Assembly (NCBI RefSeq): GCF_034931405.1
Contig: NZ_JAYGHA010000004.1
Coordinates: forward strand, 1-64,000
Source: RDYJ01 sp034931405
Lineage (GTDB): Bacteria > Cyanobacteriota > Cyanobacteriia > Cyanobacteriales > Nostocaceae
Direction: 5' to 3'
Length of the DNA: 64,000 nucleotides
Position 1 is the stretch's first letter. Each line of letters begins with the position of its first letter. Below the pieces are notes generated by a model, which was not told where the DNA came from, ran no database searches, and saw only the letters and a list, made by a program, of their open reading frames with translations. Below, one piece after another: positions 8,233 through 15,877 of this stretch. The translations under genes were made by a program, and so were the position numbers.

Positions 8233-9675
8233 TTACCGTCCTCCCTGAAACCCCTTAAAAGCCAATTTATTTAAGTATATATTATTTGCTTTAATTCCAT
8301 AATAGGCTCGTGCTTCTTCAAGTGATCTAATTTCATCCATATTTCTAGCTTTCCCAAGCAAAGTGCTGAAAGTTATAATATCAGGAAGCAATTCCAGGTT
8401 TTCATTGATGTTGTGATTTATATTGTGAATAAGGTCAATGCCTTCTTCAACTCCACTGACTTTTTTAATCAAAGTATTAAGAGTTATATCATTAGGCTTG
8501 ACATGAGATGATTTACTATAAGTTTCTGCTGTCATTAAATCAAAAATCTCTTTTGCATCTTTATAATTATTGAGCTTGGAAATAAGAGTAGTAAATGTTA
8601 TGACATCAGGATAAATTGTATTTTCTTTCAGGAAATCTAATAATTGAAGACATTCATCTTTTGTAAATGAGGTATATTCACTAATTTTGCGATTAAATTG
8701 ATAAAGTTTACGTAACTTGTTTCCCGAAAAGCTGCCAAAAATACTTTTTATTTCTTGTACACGTTGTCCTACTTGATCAGTTTTTTCTTTTAAAATGGTA
8801 CTTTCTGTTACTAAATCTGAAGTTGACTGAATATCTTCTATTTGTGTGACTTCTTCAATCCAGCCTTGATACCAAACAGTCGGTGAATGAGTTGTAATAA
8901 TAATTTGGCAATTTGGATTTATCTGTCTTATGTTTGAGATTAAAGTCCTTTGCCAATCAATATGCAGCGATATTTCCGGCTCATCCATTAATAATATAGA
9001 ATCTTTCCTATCTTGAAGTAATGTTGTTAATAAGATAATCAACATCTGTTTTTCCCCAGATGAGAGATTTTCTGGTAGTATCGGTGTTTGTATTCCTTCT
9101 TTTAAAAAATGAAATTCCTTTTCATCAAATTTTTTTTCTGTATCATTAAATAATTGAGTTAAAATCTTAATGAATATATTTTTAGTATCATATATAGATT
9201 CAATTTTATCTAATTGATTTCTTCTTGTCGCTTTATCATCTATTTTAAATGTTTCTTCTACTTGATTAGCTAAATCTCTTTGATAAGTAACAAATTCATG
9301 TTTTAAGTTATCAAGTTGATAGTCAAGTAATGTGGTATCTGGGTTTAACCTCTTTTCAACAACATCAAAAGTATTAATAAAGTTGATATTCAGTTTATAA
9401 TTAGTAATTTCTTTGTTTGCTGTTATACTTCTACTTTCACTATTAACTCTGACGACAATATCATCTTCTAACTCGATAATTATTTCATCAATGGGGTCAA
9501 ATAACCTAAAATCCAATTTGCTATCTTCAACAGGCAATACTGCTTCATGAAGCATTCGTAATATTGTTGATTTTCCTGAACCATTTTTGCCAATCAAAAC
9601 ATTTACATCTTCATTGAGTGTCCATAAAAAATCATTTCCCCACAGATTTTTAATTTCAATTTTTCTTATATACAT
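8233..9675 (-). CDS. ABC-type AAA ATPase with C-terminal PPR-like repeats (AriA-like)
   Basis: 480 residues. The ATPase module has Walker A GKNGSGKS at 29-36, a long insertion and coil region about 105-185, the ABC signature LSSGEKQ at 204-210, Walker B ILLMDEPE at 227-234 and the H-switch TTHSP at 261-265. It is the SMC/OLD-like AAA_15/AAA_21 class used by AriA sensors. From about 340 the protein switches to helical repeats of 38, 37 and 32 residues: PDVITFTTLISKL (356-368), PNDITLNTLIKK (394-405), PDIITFSTLLGK (431-442) and NNIYLNKLAFKG (464-475). These read as pentatricopeptide repeats, an RNA-binding fold common in plant organelles and rare in bacteria. It is first gene of the operon with the DUF4435 gene. 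An RNA-sensing role is inference. Confidence 0.85.
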   Translation of the reverse strand: MYIRKIEIKNLWGNDFLWTLNEDVNVLIGKNGSGKSTILRMLHEAVLPVEDSKLDFRLFDPIDEIIIELEDDIVVRVNSESRSITANKEITNYKLNINFINTFDVVEKRLNPDTTLLDYQLDNLKHEFVTYQRDLANQVEETFKIDDKATRRNQLDKIESIYDTKNIFIKILTQLFNDTEKKFDEKEFHFLKEGIQTPILPENLSSGEKQMLIILLTTLLQDRKDSILLMDEPEISLHIDWQRTLISNIRQINPNCQIIITTHSPTVWYQGWIEEVTQIEDIQSTSDLVTESTILKEKTDQVGQRVQEIKSIFGSFSGNKLRKLYQFNRKISEYTSFTKDECLQLLDFLKENTIYPDVITFTTLISKLNNYKDAKEIFDLMTAETYSKSSHVKPNDITLNTLIKKVSGVEEGIDLIHNINHNINENLELLPDIITFSTLLGKARNMDEIRSLEEARAYYGIKANNIYLNKLAFKGFQGGR

Positions 9676-9759
9676 AGTTTTTTTGTATTTATGAGATTAT
9701 TTTTGATTTTTACTAACAATATGATTGCTATTGTTGCTGGATAACTTCACCTTATATAT

Positions 9760-9808
9760 ATTTCACTATTTTCAGATACCGCAATATATCTCTTATCCTA
9801 ACGTATTT
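9760..9808. repeat. Direct repeat, copy 2, flanking the PARIS-like operon
   Basis: The partner of 7136-7184, in the same orientation and 85 bases upstream of the ATPase start. The two copies bracket about 2.6 kb holding only the two-gene operon. This suggests that the operon was placed between a duplicated promoter segment, or that the segment was duplicated when it arrived. Confidence 0.6.
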
Positions 9809-9882
9809 AATCTTTCTTCCAAGGCTGTTGAGTTTCCTTTTGTTAGCCCAATCTTGTATTTTACAAGTATGTTAGATAATGT

Positions 9883-10161
9883 GCGGGGTGGGGGAATCGA
9901 ACCCCCAGCGTTGACTCTTCGACAGGAATTTCTTTAAGCTTCCACCACTGCTCTCAGTACACTTGGGTAGTCACCAGACCTCCGCAGCAACGCTACCCCG
10001 CATGAACCAGCAATCACATATATAACAGGTGCAATCATAAGACTATCCTTAATGTTCACGAAGAACAAGGACAACTCTTGCACTGTTGAGCAGCCATTGA
10101 GAACTTCCAGAAGAACCTTTATTACGAAGCTTGTGAGAAATCCGGGCTAGGCACTTACCAT
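9883..10161 (-). ncRNA. Unassigned structured RNA with tRNA-like acceptor and T-arm
   Basis: No protein frame is convincing here, but the minus strand is strongly structured. At its 3' end, GCGGGGT (from 10001) pairs with ACCCCGC (ending 9883), a 7-bp acceptor-like stem. Directly inside is a canonical T-arm: 5-bp GGGGG/CCCCC with a 7-base loop TTCGATT. Next, AGCGTTG pairs with CAACGCT, stacking on the acceptor. The 74 bases between do not form a D-arm or anticodon arm, so it is not a normal tRNA. Upstream, 10029-10083 forms a long hairpin closed by GTGCAA/TTGCAC with a UUCG-capped tip. A TATAAT lies at 10168-10173, so one transcript of about 280 bases is plausible. I could not match it to tmRNA, SRP RNA or RNase P. 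Confidence 0.5.
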
Positions 10162-10167
10162 CTCCGC

Positions 10168-10173
10168 ATTATA
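10168..10173 (-). promoter_or_regulatory. Candidate -10 box (TATAAT) for the structured RNA
   Basis: A perfect TATAAT reads on the minus strand, placing a start site near 10161. No good -35 hexamer stands 16-18 bases upstream (CTATGC is there), so support comes mainly from the position just ahead of the structured segment. Confidence 0.35.
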
Positions 10174-10301
10174 CTTTTTCAGTGACTATAGCATAGCTTT
10201 TGAGCTAAATTCGATAGATATCTTAATCTTACAATTAAGGACGGGGAAACCCCGCCCCTACAGTCAAAAAGGACTGACTTTAAGGCTTAACCAGAAGTAT
10301 C

Positions 10302-11732
10302 TTACTTCTTAGCTTCAGCAATGGGAACCCACTCAGTATGGAAAGTTCCTTCTTTATCGGTACGCTTGTAGGTATGAGCGCCGAAATAGTCGCGTTGTGC
10401 TTGAGTCAAGTTTTGAGGTAAACGTTCCCGACGGTAGCTATCGAAATAATCGAGAGAAGCACTAAAAGCAGGAACAGGAATACCCAACTTAGCAGCAGTC
10501 ACAATTACTTCCCGCCAAGCAGCTTGTCTATCCAGAATTGTTTGCTTAAATTCGGGTGCTAACAACAAGTTAGGTAATGCTGGATTTTCGTCAAACGCCT
10601 TCTTAATCTTATTCAAGAAACCAGCGCGAATAATACAACCACCCTTCCAAATCCGAGCCATTTCACCCAGATTTAGATCCCAATTGTAAGTTTTAGAAGC
10701 TGTAGATAACAACGCCATACCTTGAGCATAAGAACAGATTTTGGAACAATAGAGCGCATCACGCACCATGTTCACAAAAGCCTTGATATCTCCGGTATAC
10801 TTAGCAGTAGGTCCAGTGATTTGCTTAGAAGCAGCAATCCGTTCATCTCTAATCGAAGAGAGAATCCGGGAATTAACAGCCGCAGTAATTGTAGGAATAG
10901 CAACGCCTAATTCCAAAGCAGTTTGTACAGTCCAACGACCGGTGCCTTTTTGTCCCGCAGCGTCAACAATTAAATCAACCAAAGGCTTCTTGGTTTCTGG
11001 GTCAACGTAGGGGAAAATATTCGCTGTAATCTCAATCAAAAATGAATTGAGTTCGTCAGTTGTATTCCACTCAGTAAACACTTCATGTAGCTGTGCAGCA
11101 CTTAAACCAGCCACATTTTTCAGCAAATCGTAAGCTTCTGCAATTAACTGCATATCGCCGTACTCAATGCCGTTGTGAACCATTTTTACATAGTGTCCAG
11201 AACCACCCGGACCAATGTAAGTTACACAAGGACCATCATCAACTTGAGCAGCGATTTTGTTGAAAATGGGGGATAGGTACTCATAGGAGCTTTTTGTACC
11301 ACCAGGCATGAGAGAAGGACCATTCAGCGCACCTTCTTCACCACCACTCACACCCATACCGATGTAGCGCAAACCAGTGGGTTCTAATTCCTGAGTCCGT
11401 CTTTCTGTATCTTCAAACCAGGAGTTACCACCATCAATAATGATGTCACCTTCTTGCAATAAAGGCTTCAACTGGGCAATTACTGCATCAACAGGCTTAC
11501 CAGCTTGTACCATCACTAGAATTTTGCGGGGACGTTCTAGTGCAGCAACGAATTCTTCTAAGGTAAAGGCTGCAACTACATTCCGTCCTCCAGCGCGTTG
11601 CGCCATGAAGGCATCGGTTTTTTCGCGAGAGCGGTTGTAGACTGCAATTGGGAAGCCATTGCGCTCAACATTGAGAGCGATATTCTCGCCCATAACGGCT
11701 AATCCAATCACACCAAAGCTTTGTAGTGTCAT
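10302..11732 (-). CDS. gnd: 6-phosphogluconate dehydrogenase, decarboxylating
   Basis: 476 residues, full length. The N-terminal Rossmann fold begins FGVIGLAVMGENIALNV and is followed by the YNRSREK segment that selects NADP. The substrate loop IIDGGNSWFEDTERR and the all-helical C-terminal dimer domain (IWKGGCIIRAGFLNKI) are intact. It converts 6-phosphogluconate to ribulose 5-phosphate, CO2 and NADPH in the oxidative pentose phosphate pathway, the main dark route for glycogen-derived carbon in cyanobacteria. It stands alone; the structured RNA lies downstream. Confidence 0.98.
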   Translation of the reverse strand: MTLQSFGVIGLAVMGENIALNVERNGFPIAVYNRSREKTDAFMAQRAGGRNVVAAFTLEEFVAALERPRKILVMVQAGKPVDAVIAQLKPLLQEGDIIIDGGNSWFEDTERRTQELEPTGLRYIGMGVSGGEEGALNGPSLMPGGTKSSYEYLSPIFNKIAAQVDDGPCVTYIGPGGSGHYVKMVHNGIEYGDMQLIAEAYDLLKNVAGLSAAQLHEVFTEWNTTDELNSFLIEITANIFPYVDPETKKPLVDLIVDAAGQKGTGRWTVQTALELGVAIPTITAAVNSRILSSIRDERIAASKQITGPTAKYTGDIKAFVNMVRDALYCSKICSYAQGMALLSTASKTYNWDLNLGEMARIWKGGCIIRAGFLNKIKKAFDENPALPNLLLAPEFKQTILDRQAAWREVIVTAAKLGIPVPAFSASLDYFDSYRRERLPQNLTQAQRDYFGAHTYKRTDKEGTFHTEWVPIAEAKK

Positions 11733-11963
11733 AGTTCAAATATTTTTTTGGGTTTGTCTAACTCTTGCAGATCCTTTCTCTTTAAGGGTAATCCGAGATT
11801 TTGGCTTCACTCCTAAAGAAGATATTAAGAGTTGAGGTAAACGATAAAAAATCACAACTAAGACCAATAATTAGTTTTTATTTGTATCTAAGTCAACAAT
11901 TTAGTGACAAAATTTGCAAAATAGAAATAGTGGCACAAATCAAACAGTAAGGAGTATGAAAAA

Positions 11964-12761
11964 ATGCTGGCCTATCTCCTAGCGTTAGTAGTCGGACTTG
12001 GCAGTTTAGCCATTTACTTATCAGCTTTCTTCTTCCCGGAAATCCACCGCAAGAATGACTTTATCTGGAGTGGTGTAGGTTTATTTTACGCTTTGGTATT
12101 ATGGATTTTTGCACCCCGAATTACTGGGGGTCTGTTGCTGGGTCATGTAGCTAGTGTAGCTCTTTTGGTGTGGTTTGGTGGGCAAACTCTTTCACTCCGT
12201 CGCCAACTCACACCAGAGGTACAACAAACGCCTATCCCCAGTCCTGAGCTAGTTAAGGTGAGTATCCAAGAACAGGTATCTAAGTTTTCTTTACAGGAAA
12301 AGCTGGGACAAATACCAGCGTTAATTGCTAATGTTTTCAGTGGTGTGAAAGGTAAGGTACAGCAGACTGTGAGCAAAAAGCCCGTCGCACCTACAGAAAA
12401 ACCTGCTGTGGAGATTATTGATAAAACTACTCCAGTTCCAGAACAACCAAGTTCAACAGAAACACCTCCAGATGTAGCGGTAACTGTTCCCGCACCTGAG
12501 ACGGAAGAACCCCACCCCCTAACCCCCTCCCCGCAAGCAGGGAGTGGGAATGAGGAAATTATAGCTGAGACGGAAACTGTTTCCCCAGAGAGTGAAACTG
12601 AAGCCAAAACTGAAACGGTTTCGGAAGCAATACCCCCAACACCTCCAACTCCTGAGTTAGTAGCACAAGCGCAAGAGGAAACTGAGGAAAAACAACCAAT
12701 TCCTGTTGAGGAAGTTGCACCAGATGCGGTACTTGCTCCCCCAGCAGAAGCATCACCGTAA
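11964..12761 (+). CDS. ycf66: Ycf66 family protein
   Basis: 265 residues. Three hydrophobic helices fill the first 75 residues (MLAYLLALVVGLGSLAIYLS, then DFIWSGVGLFYALVLWIF and LLGHVASVALLVWFGGQ). A QTLSLRRQLTP stretch follows, which is the Ycf66 core found in cyanobacteria and some plastids. Its function is not established. The C-terminal 150 residues are an acidic, Pro/Glu-rich disordered tail. Part of that tail (HPLTPSPQAGSG) is encoded by a dispersed intergenic-type repeat at about 12511-12548. A clear AAGGAG lies at 11950-11955, ahead of the ATG. Confidence 0.85.
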   Translation: MLAYLLALVVGLGSLAIYLSAFFFPEIHRKNDFIWSGVGLFYALVLWIFAPRITGGLLLGHVASVALLVWFGGQTLSLRRQLTPEVQQTPIPSPELVKVSIQEQVSKFSLQEKLGQIPALIANVFSGVKGKVQQTVSKKPVAPTEKPAVEIIDKTTPVPEQPSSTETPPDVAVTVPAPETEEPHPLTPSPQAGSGNEEIIAETETVSPESETEAKTETVSEAIPPTPPTPELVAQAQEETEEKQPIPVEEVAPDAVLAPPAEASP

Positions 12762-12850
12762 AAATTCCCGCCAAGTCCAGAAACTGAGGGTTAGGAATTG
12801 GGAACTGGGGATGTAGGAAAATCATCCGGTTTCCAGTTCCTTTTAGCTTA

Positions 12851-12895
12851 ACCGACAGAAGCCCCACGACTGACCCGAAGGGCAGCGTGGGACGG
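12851..12895 (+). repeat. IS200/IS605-type right-end-like sequence without a gene
   Basis: This segment (gaagccccac...cagcgtggga) has the same layout as the DNA at the end of the TnpB remnant (13523-13563, gaagcccaca...cagtgtcggt): GAAGCCC, a CTG-ACC step, a short loop, then CAG-GTG-GG. It looks like the right end of another copy of the same element that has lost its gene. Confidence 0.45.
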
Positions 12896-12954
12896 ACACT
12901 TTGCTCAAGTCGGCAGAGCCGCCCACGCAAGTGTCCTCATGAATGGCGCGTGAA

Positions 12955-13558
12955 TTAACGACGGTTTTTCGACCAAAGCGACAGCGAGGGAGAAAAACAT
13001 GGAGGCAATTCACACAACCGAAATAAAGCTAGAAAGAAAGTTGCTAGAGTCCATAGAAAGATAACTAATTGTAGAGAAGATTTTCTCCATAAACTATCTC
13101 GTAGGATAGTTAACGAAAACCAAGTTATTGTGGTGGAAAATCTTAATGTTAAAGGCATGATGCAAAATCACTGTCTGGCTAAATCTATTCAACAAGTTGG
13201 CTGGGGAATATTTTGTACCATGCTTAAATACAAAGCAGAAAACGAAGGAAAGATTTATCAAGAAGTTGATAGATTTTTCCCATCGTCAAAAACTTGTCAT
13301 GTATGCCTTAATCAAGTGGGGAGTTTACCACTAGATGCAAGATTCTGGACTTGTGAAAAGTGCCAAACGAAGCATGACAGGGATATTAATGCAGCGATAA
13401 ACCTTCGAGATGAAGGACTACGAATTATGACCTCTGGAACGGGGGATAAAGCCTGTCGCCCAGAAGTAAGTCGCAGTAATAGAGGACGCAAGAAATCTAC
13501 TACTGTGCTTTCTGTTGGGCAGGAAGCCCACACTGTACCGTCAGGTCAGTGTCGGTAG
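12955..13558 (+). pseudogene. TnpB (IS200/IS605 OrfB) remnant, N-terminally truncated
   Basis: The frame is open from just after a TAA near 12952 to 13558, but recognisable TnpB sequence begins only at NRNKARKKVARVHRK (about 13019). It continues through DFLHKLSRRIV, the VENLNVKGM strand with the second catalytic acid, the CHVC...CEKC zinc finger and the last acid in HDRDINAAINL. About the first 190 residues, including the first RuvC Asp, are missing, so the nuclease cannot be active. An internal GTG at 13130 would give a 142-residue product. The last codons overlap the hairpin end of the element, where TnpB guide RNAs normally arise. No TnpA is nearby. Confidence 0.8.
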
Positions 13559-13572
13559 TTCACTTTTCTTTC

Positions 13573-15696
13573 CTATTTAATATCTTGATACAAGGGAATG
13601 GTAATGATAAATTCTGTGCCGTTTCCAGGGTAAGAAATACACTGCAATTTTCCCTGATGTTGTTCAGTAATAATTTTATAACTAATAGATAAACCTAACC
13701 CTGTGCCTTTACCTATGGGTTTAGTAGTAAAAAAAGGATCAAATAATAGCTTTTTCAATTTCTCTGGGATACCAACTCCATTATCTTTAATGCGAATAAT
13801 TACTTGTTTGTCTTTAGTTAATTCTGTGTAGATGTGAATTTGGAGTTTATCTAAACCTAAAAAGTTCTTAATTTTTCTCTCTTCCAAAGCATCAATAGCA
13901 TTGGCAAGAATATTCATAAATACTTGATTCAGTTGTCCTGTGTAACACTCTACCAATGGTAAATCAGCGTATTTTTTAATCACCTCAATTGCTGGACGAT
14001 CAGGTGCAGCTTTGAGACGATTTTCTAAAATCATGAGTGTACTATCAATACCCTCATGGATATTTACTGATTTCATTTCTGCTTCATCTAAACGAGAAAA
14101 ATTTCGCAGCGACCTGACAATTTCTGTTATTCTTTTTGCACCAATTCCCATCGAATTCAGCAACTTAGGCAGGTCTGCAATTAAGAAATTAATATCTATT
14201 GCTTCTGCTTCATCTTCAATTTCTGGCACTGGGTGAGGATAGTGTTGCTGATAAAGTTTTAACAGTCTGAGTAAATCTTCAATGTATTCGTTGGCAGGGG
14301 TAAGATTACCATAAATAAAGTTAATTGGGTTATTGATTTCGTGCGCTACACCTGCTACTAATTGTCCCAAACTCGACATTTTTTCACTTTGAATTAATTG
14401 AGCCGCTAGTTGATGTGCCTCTTGCTGCACTTCTGCTAAAACTTTCTCTAGTTGTTCTTTGGCGGTAGTTAGTTCCTGCTCCCGTTCTTGAATGGTTTCA
14501 AAGGATGTTTCCAGTTGTGCAGCCATGCGATTAAATGACAGTTCTAATTGACCAATTTCATCATTACTCAGAACTGATGCTTGTTTTCTAAGATTTCCTT
14601 GAGCAAATTCTTGAACTATTTGGGTAAGGGCAATAACTGGCTGAGAAATGGATTTGGCTACTATAATAGCTGCCAATGTAACTAACAATAATGTAATAGT
14701 TCCTAAAATAATAACAATATTTTTCAGGGTTTTTAAGGGTGTAAATACTTCGGCTATATCCATTTTTACCAAAAGTCCTGCATTTAAAGAAGGTAAATAT
14801 CTCCAAGCTGCAATAGTTTCTTTACCCCGGTAATCAATTGTGATACTATTTCCTTGAATACCCTGATTTGCTTGGTTGAGTGGGTGTGATTGATTATTGC
14901 TAATATTGATATATCTTTGAAAAGCTGCTTTTGGATCATGTCTAGTGGGAGCAGTAAAAATTATGCGCTCATCAACTAATGAACTGACAATTGTTTCACC
15001 ACTTTTACCTAAGCCAGTATAGTCATTGACTACTTTATTAAATTCTTGATTATTCAGTTGCAGCACTACTACACCAATAATCAGATTATTTTTAAAGATA
15101 GGGGCGGCAATAAAAGCAGTGGGTTCATTATTAGATGTATAATAAGTAAAATTGGATATTTCTACTTGCATTAATGTTTTGGCACGGTCAAATACTTTGG
15201 CTATTTCGGAATTTTTATAAGTTCCTTGATAGTAGTTTTTTCCTAGTTCTTTATCGTTGTTTATAGAAAAAATTGTATTTCCAGATTGAGAGATTAATAA
15301 AATATCAGAATAACCAAATATATCCAAGTAATTAGTAATAAACTGGCGATATTCTTTGTCTATCTGCTGATATTCTCTAGTATTAATTCCATTTTTATTA
15401 AAAGTTTTTTGATATTTTTCTACCGCATCAATTATATTTGGTATTTGGGCGATAGTTGCCGCATTTTTTTGTTTTTCATTAACATAAAAGTCTAAAAATT
15501 TAGCTTTATTGTCTGCAATAGAAATTAAATTATTATTAACTTCTTTTCTTAAAGAATTACGGGCAATGTAATATTGTATAGAGGTAACTATACTCAAGGG
15601 TAATAAGGCAATTAATAAAAACCACAACAGTAGTTTATTAACAAGTTTTTTAGTTTTCAAATCCTTTACCTCCAAATTTCTATAGCAATCGTTCAT
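13573..15696 (-). CDS. Sensor histidine kinase, Cache-HAMP-HisKA-HATPase
   Basis: 707 residues. One transmembrane helix (about 21-42, LLLWFLLIALLPLSIVTSI) and a second near 325-347 bracket a periplasmic double-Cache sensor. A HAMP segment (SISQPVIALTQIVQEFAQGN), a coiled coil and the HisKA box AGVAHEINNPINF with the phospho-acceptor His follow. The ATPase domain carries NAIDALEE, DNGVGIP and GTGLGLSIS boxes and runs to the C-terminus. There is no receiver domain and no adjacent response regulator. The binding-protein gene directly upstream on the same strand (15878-17137) suggests a shared ligand, as in AmiC-type or urea/amide sensing. That partnership is inference. Confidence 0.88.
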   Translation of the reverse strand: MNDCYRNLEVKDLKTKKLVNKLLLWFLLIALLPLSIVTSIQYYIARNSLRKEVNNNLISIADNKAKFLDFYVNEKQKNAATIAQIPNIIDAVEKYQKTFNKNGINTREYQQIDKEYRQFITNYLDIFGYSDILLISQSGNTIFSINNDKELGKNYYQGTYKNSEIAKVFDRAKTLMQVEISNFTYYTSNNEPTAFIAAPIFKNNLIIGVVVLQLNNQEFNKVVNDYTGLGKSGETIVSSLVDERIIFTAPTRHDPKAAFQRYINISNNQSHPLNQANQGIQGNSITIDYRGKETIAAWRYLPSLNAGLLVKMDIAEVFTPLKTLKNIVIILGTITLLLVTLAAIIVAKSISQPVIALTQIVQEFAQGNLRKQASVLSNDEIGQLELSFNRMAAQLETSFETIQEREQELTTAKEQLEKVLAEVQQEAHQLAAQLIQSEKMSSLGQLVAGVAHEINNPINFIYGNLTPANEYIEDLLRLLKLYQQHYPHPVPEIEDEAEAIDINFLIADLPKLLNSMGIGAKRITEIVRSLRNFSRLDEAEMKSVNIHEGIDSTLMILENRLKAAPDRPAIEVIKKYADLPLVECYTGQLNQVFMNILANAIDALEERKIKNFLGLDKLQIHIYTELTKDKQVIIRIKDNGVGIPEKLKKLLFDPFFTTKPIGKGTGLGLSISYKIITEQHQGKLQCISYPGNGTEFIITIPLYQDIK

Positions 15697-15700
15697 ACCC

Positions 15701-15859
15701 AGATCCCCGACTTCGTCATATCAATTTATCATTTAGGGACACAATCAATAAAAGAAGTCGGGGATCTTATCACCTTACCCAGATCCCCGACTTCGTCATA
15801 TCAATTTATCATTTAGGGACACAATCAATAAAAGAAGTCGGGGATCTTATCACCTTACC
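15701..15859. repeat. Tandem duplication of an 80-bp hairpin element
   Basis: Two copies of an 80-base unit (15701-15780 and 15781-15859) are identical by eye apart from the last base. Each unit contains the family hairpin arms AGATCCCCGACTTC and GAAGTCGGGGATCT separated by a 39-base loop. The array fills the gap between the binding-protein gene and the kinase gene. Both orientations could form strong stem-loops, so it may attenuate read-through between the two genes. Confidence 0.9.
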
Positions 15860-15877
15860 TGAATTCTTACGTTTTAT

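Noticed and set aside
9725..9937. 70-codon plus-strand frame
   Set aside because: Its C-terminal half (RGGGIEPPALTLRQ) is the antisense of the tRNA-like T-arm, a well-known source of false proteins.
9883..10001. Ordinary tRNA gene on the minus strand (acceptor and T-arm look perfect)
   Set aside because: The 74 bases between the arms form neither D-arm nor anticodon arm, and the total of 119 bases is too long without a recognisable intron; kept as an unassigned structured RNA.
12143..12930. Minus-strand frames opposite ycf66 (154 and 123 codons)
   Set aside because: Low-complexity translations antisense to the Pro/Glu-rich Ycf66 tail and repeats; no domain.
15701..15859. Two-repeat CRISPR or attachment site
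   Set aside because: The 80-bp units abut without a spacer and contain the dispersed hairpin element, so it is a simple tandem duplication.
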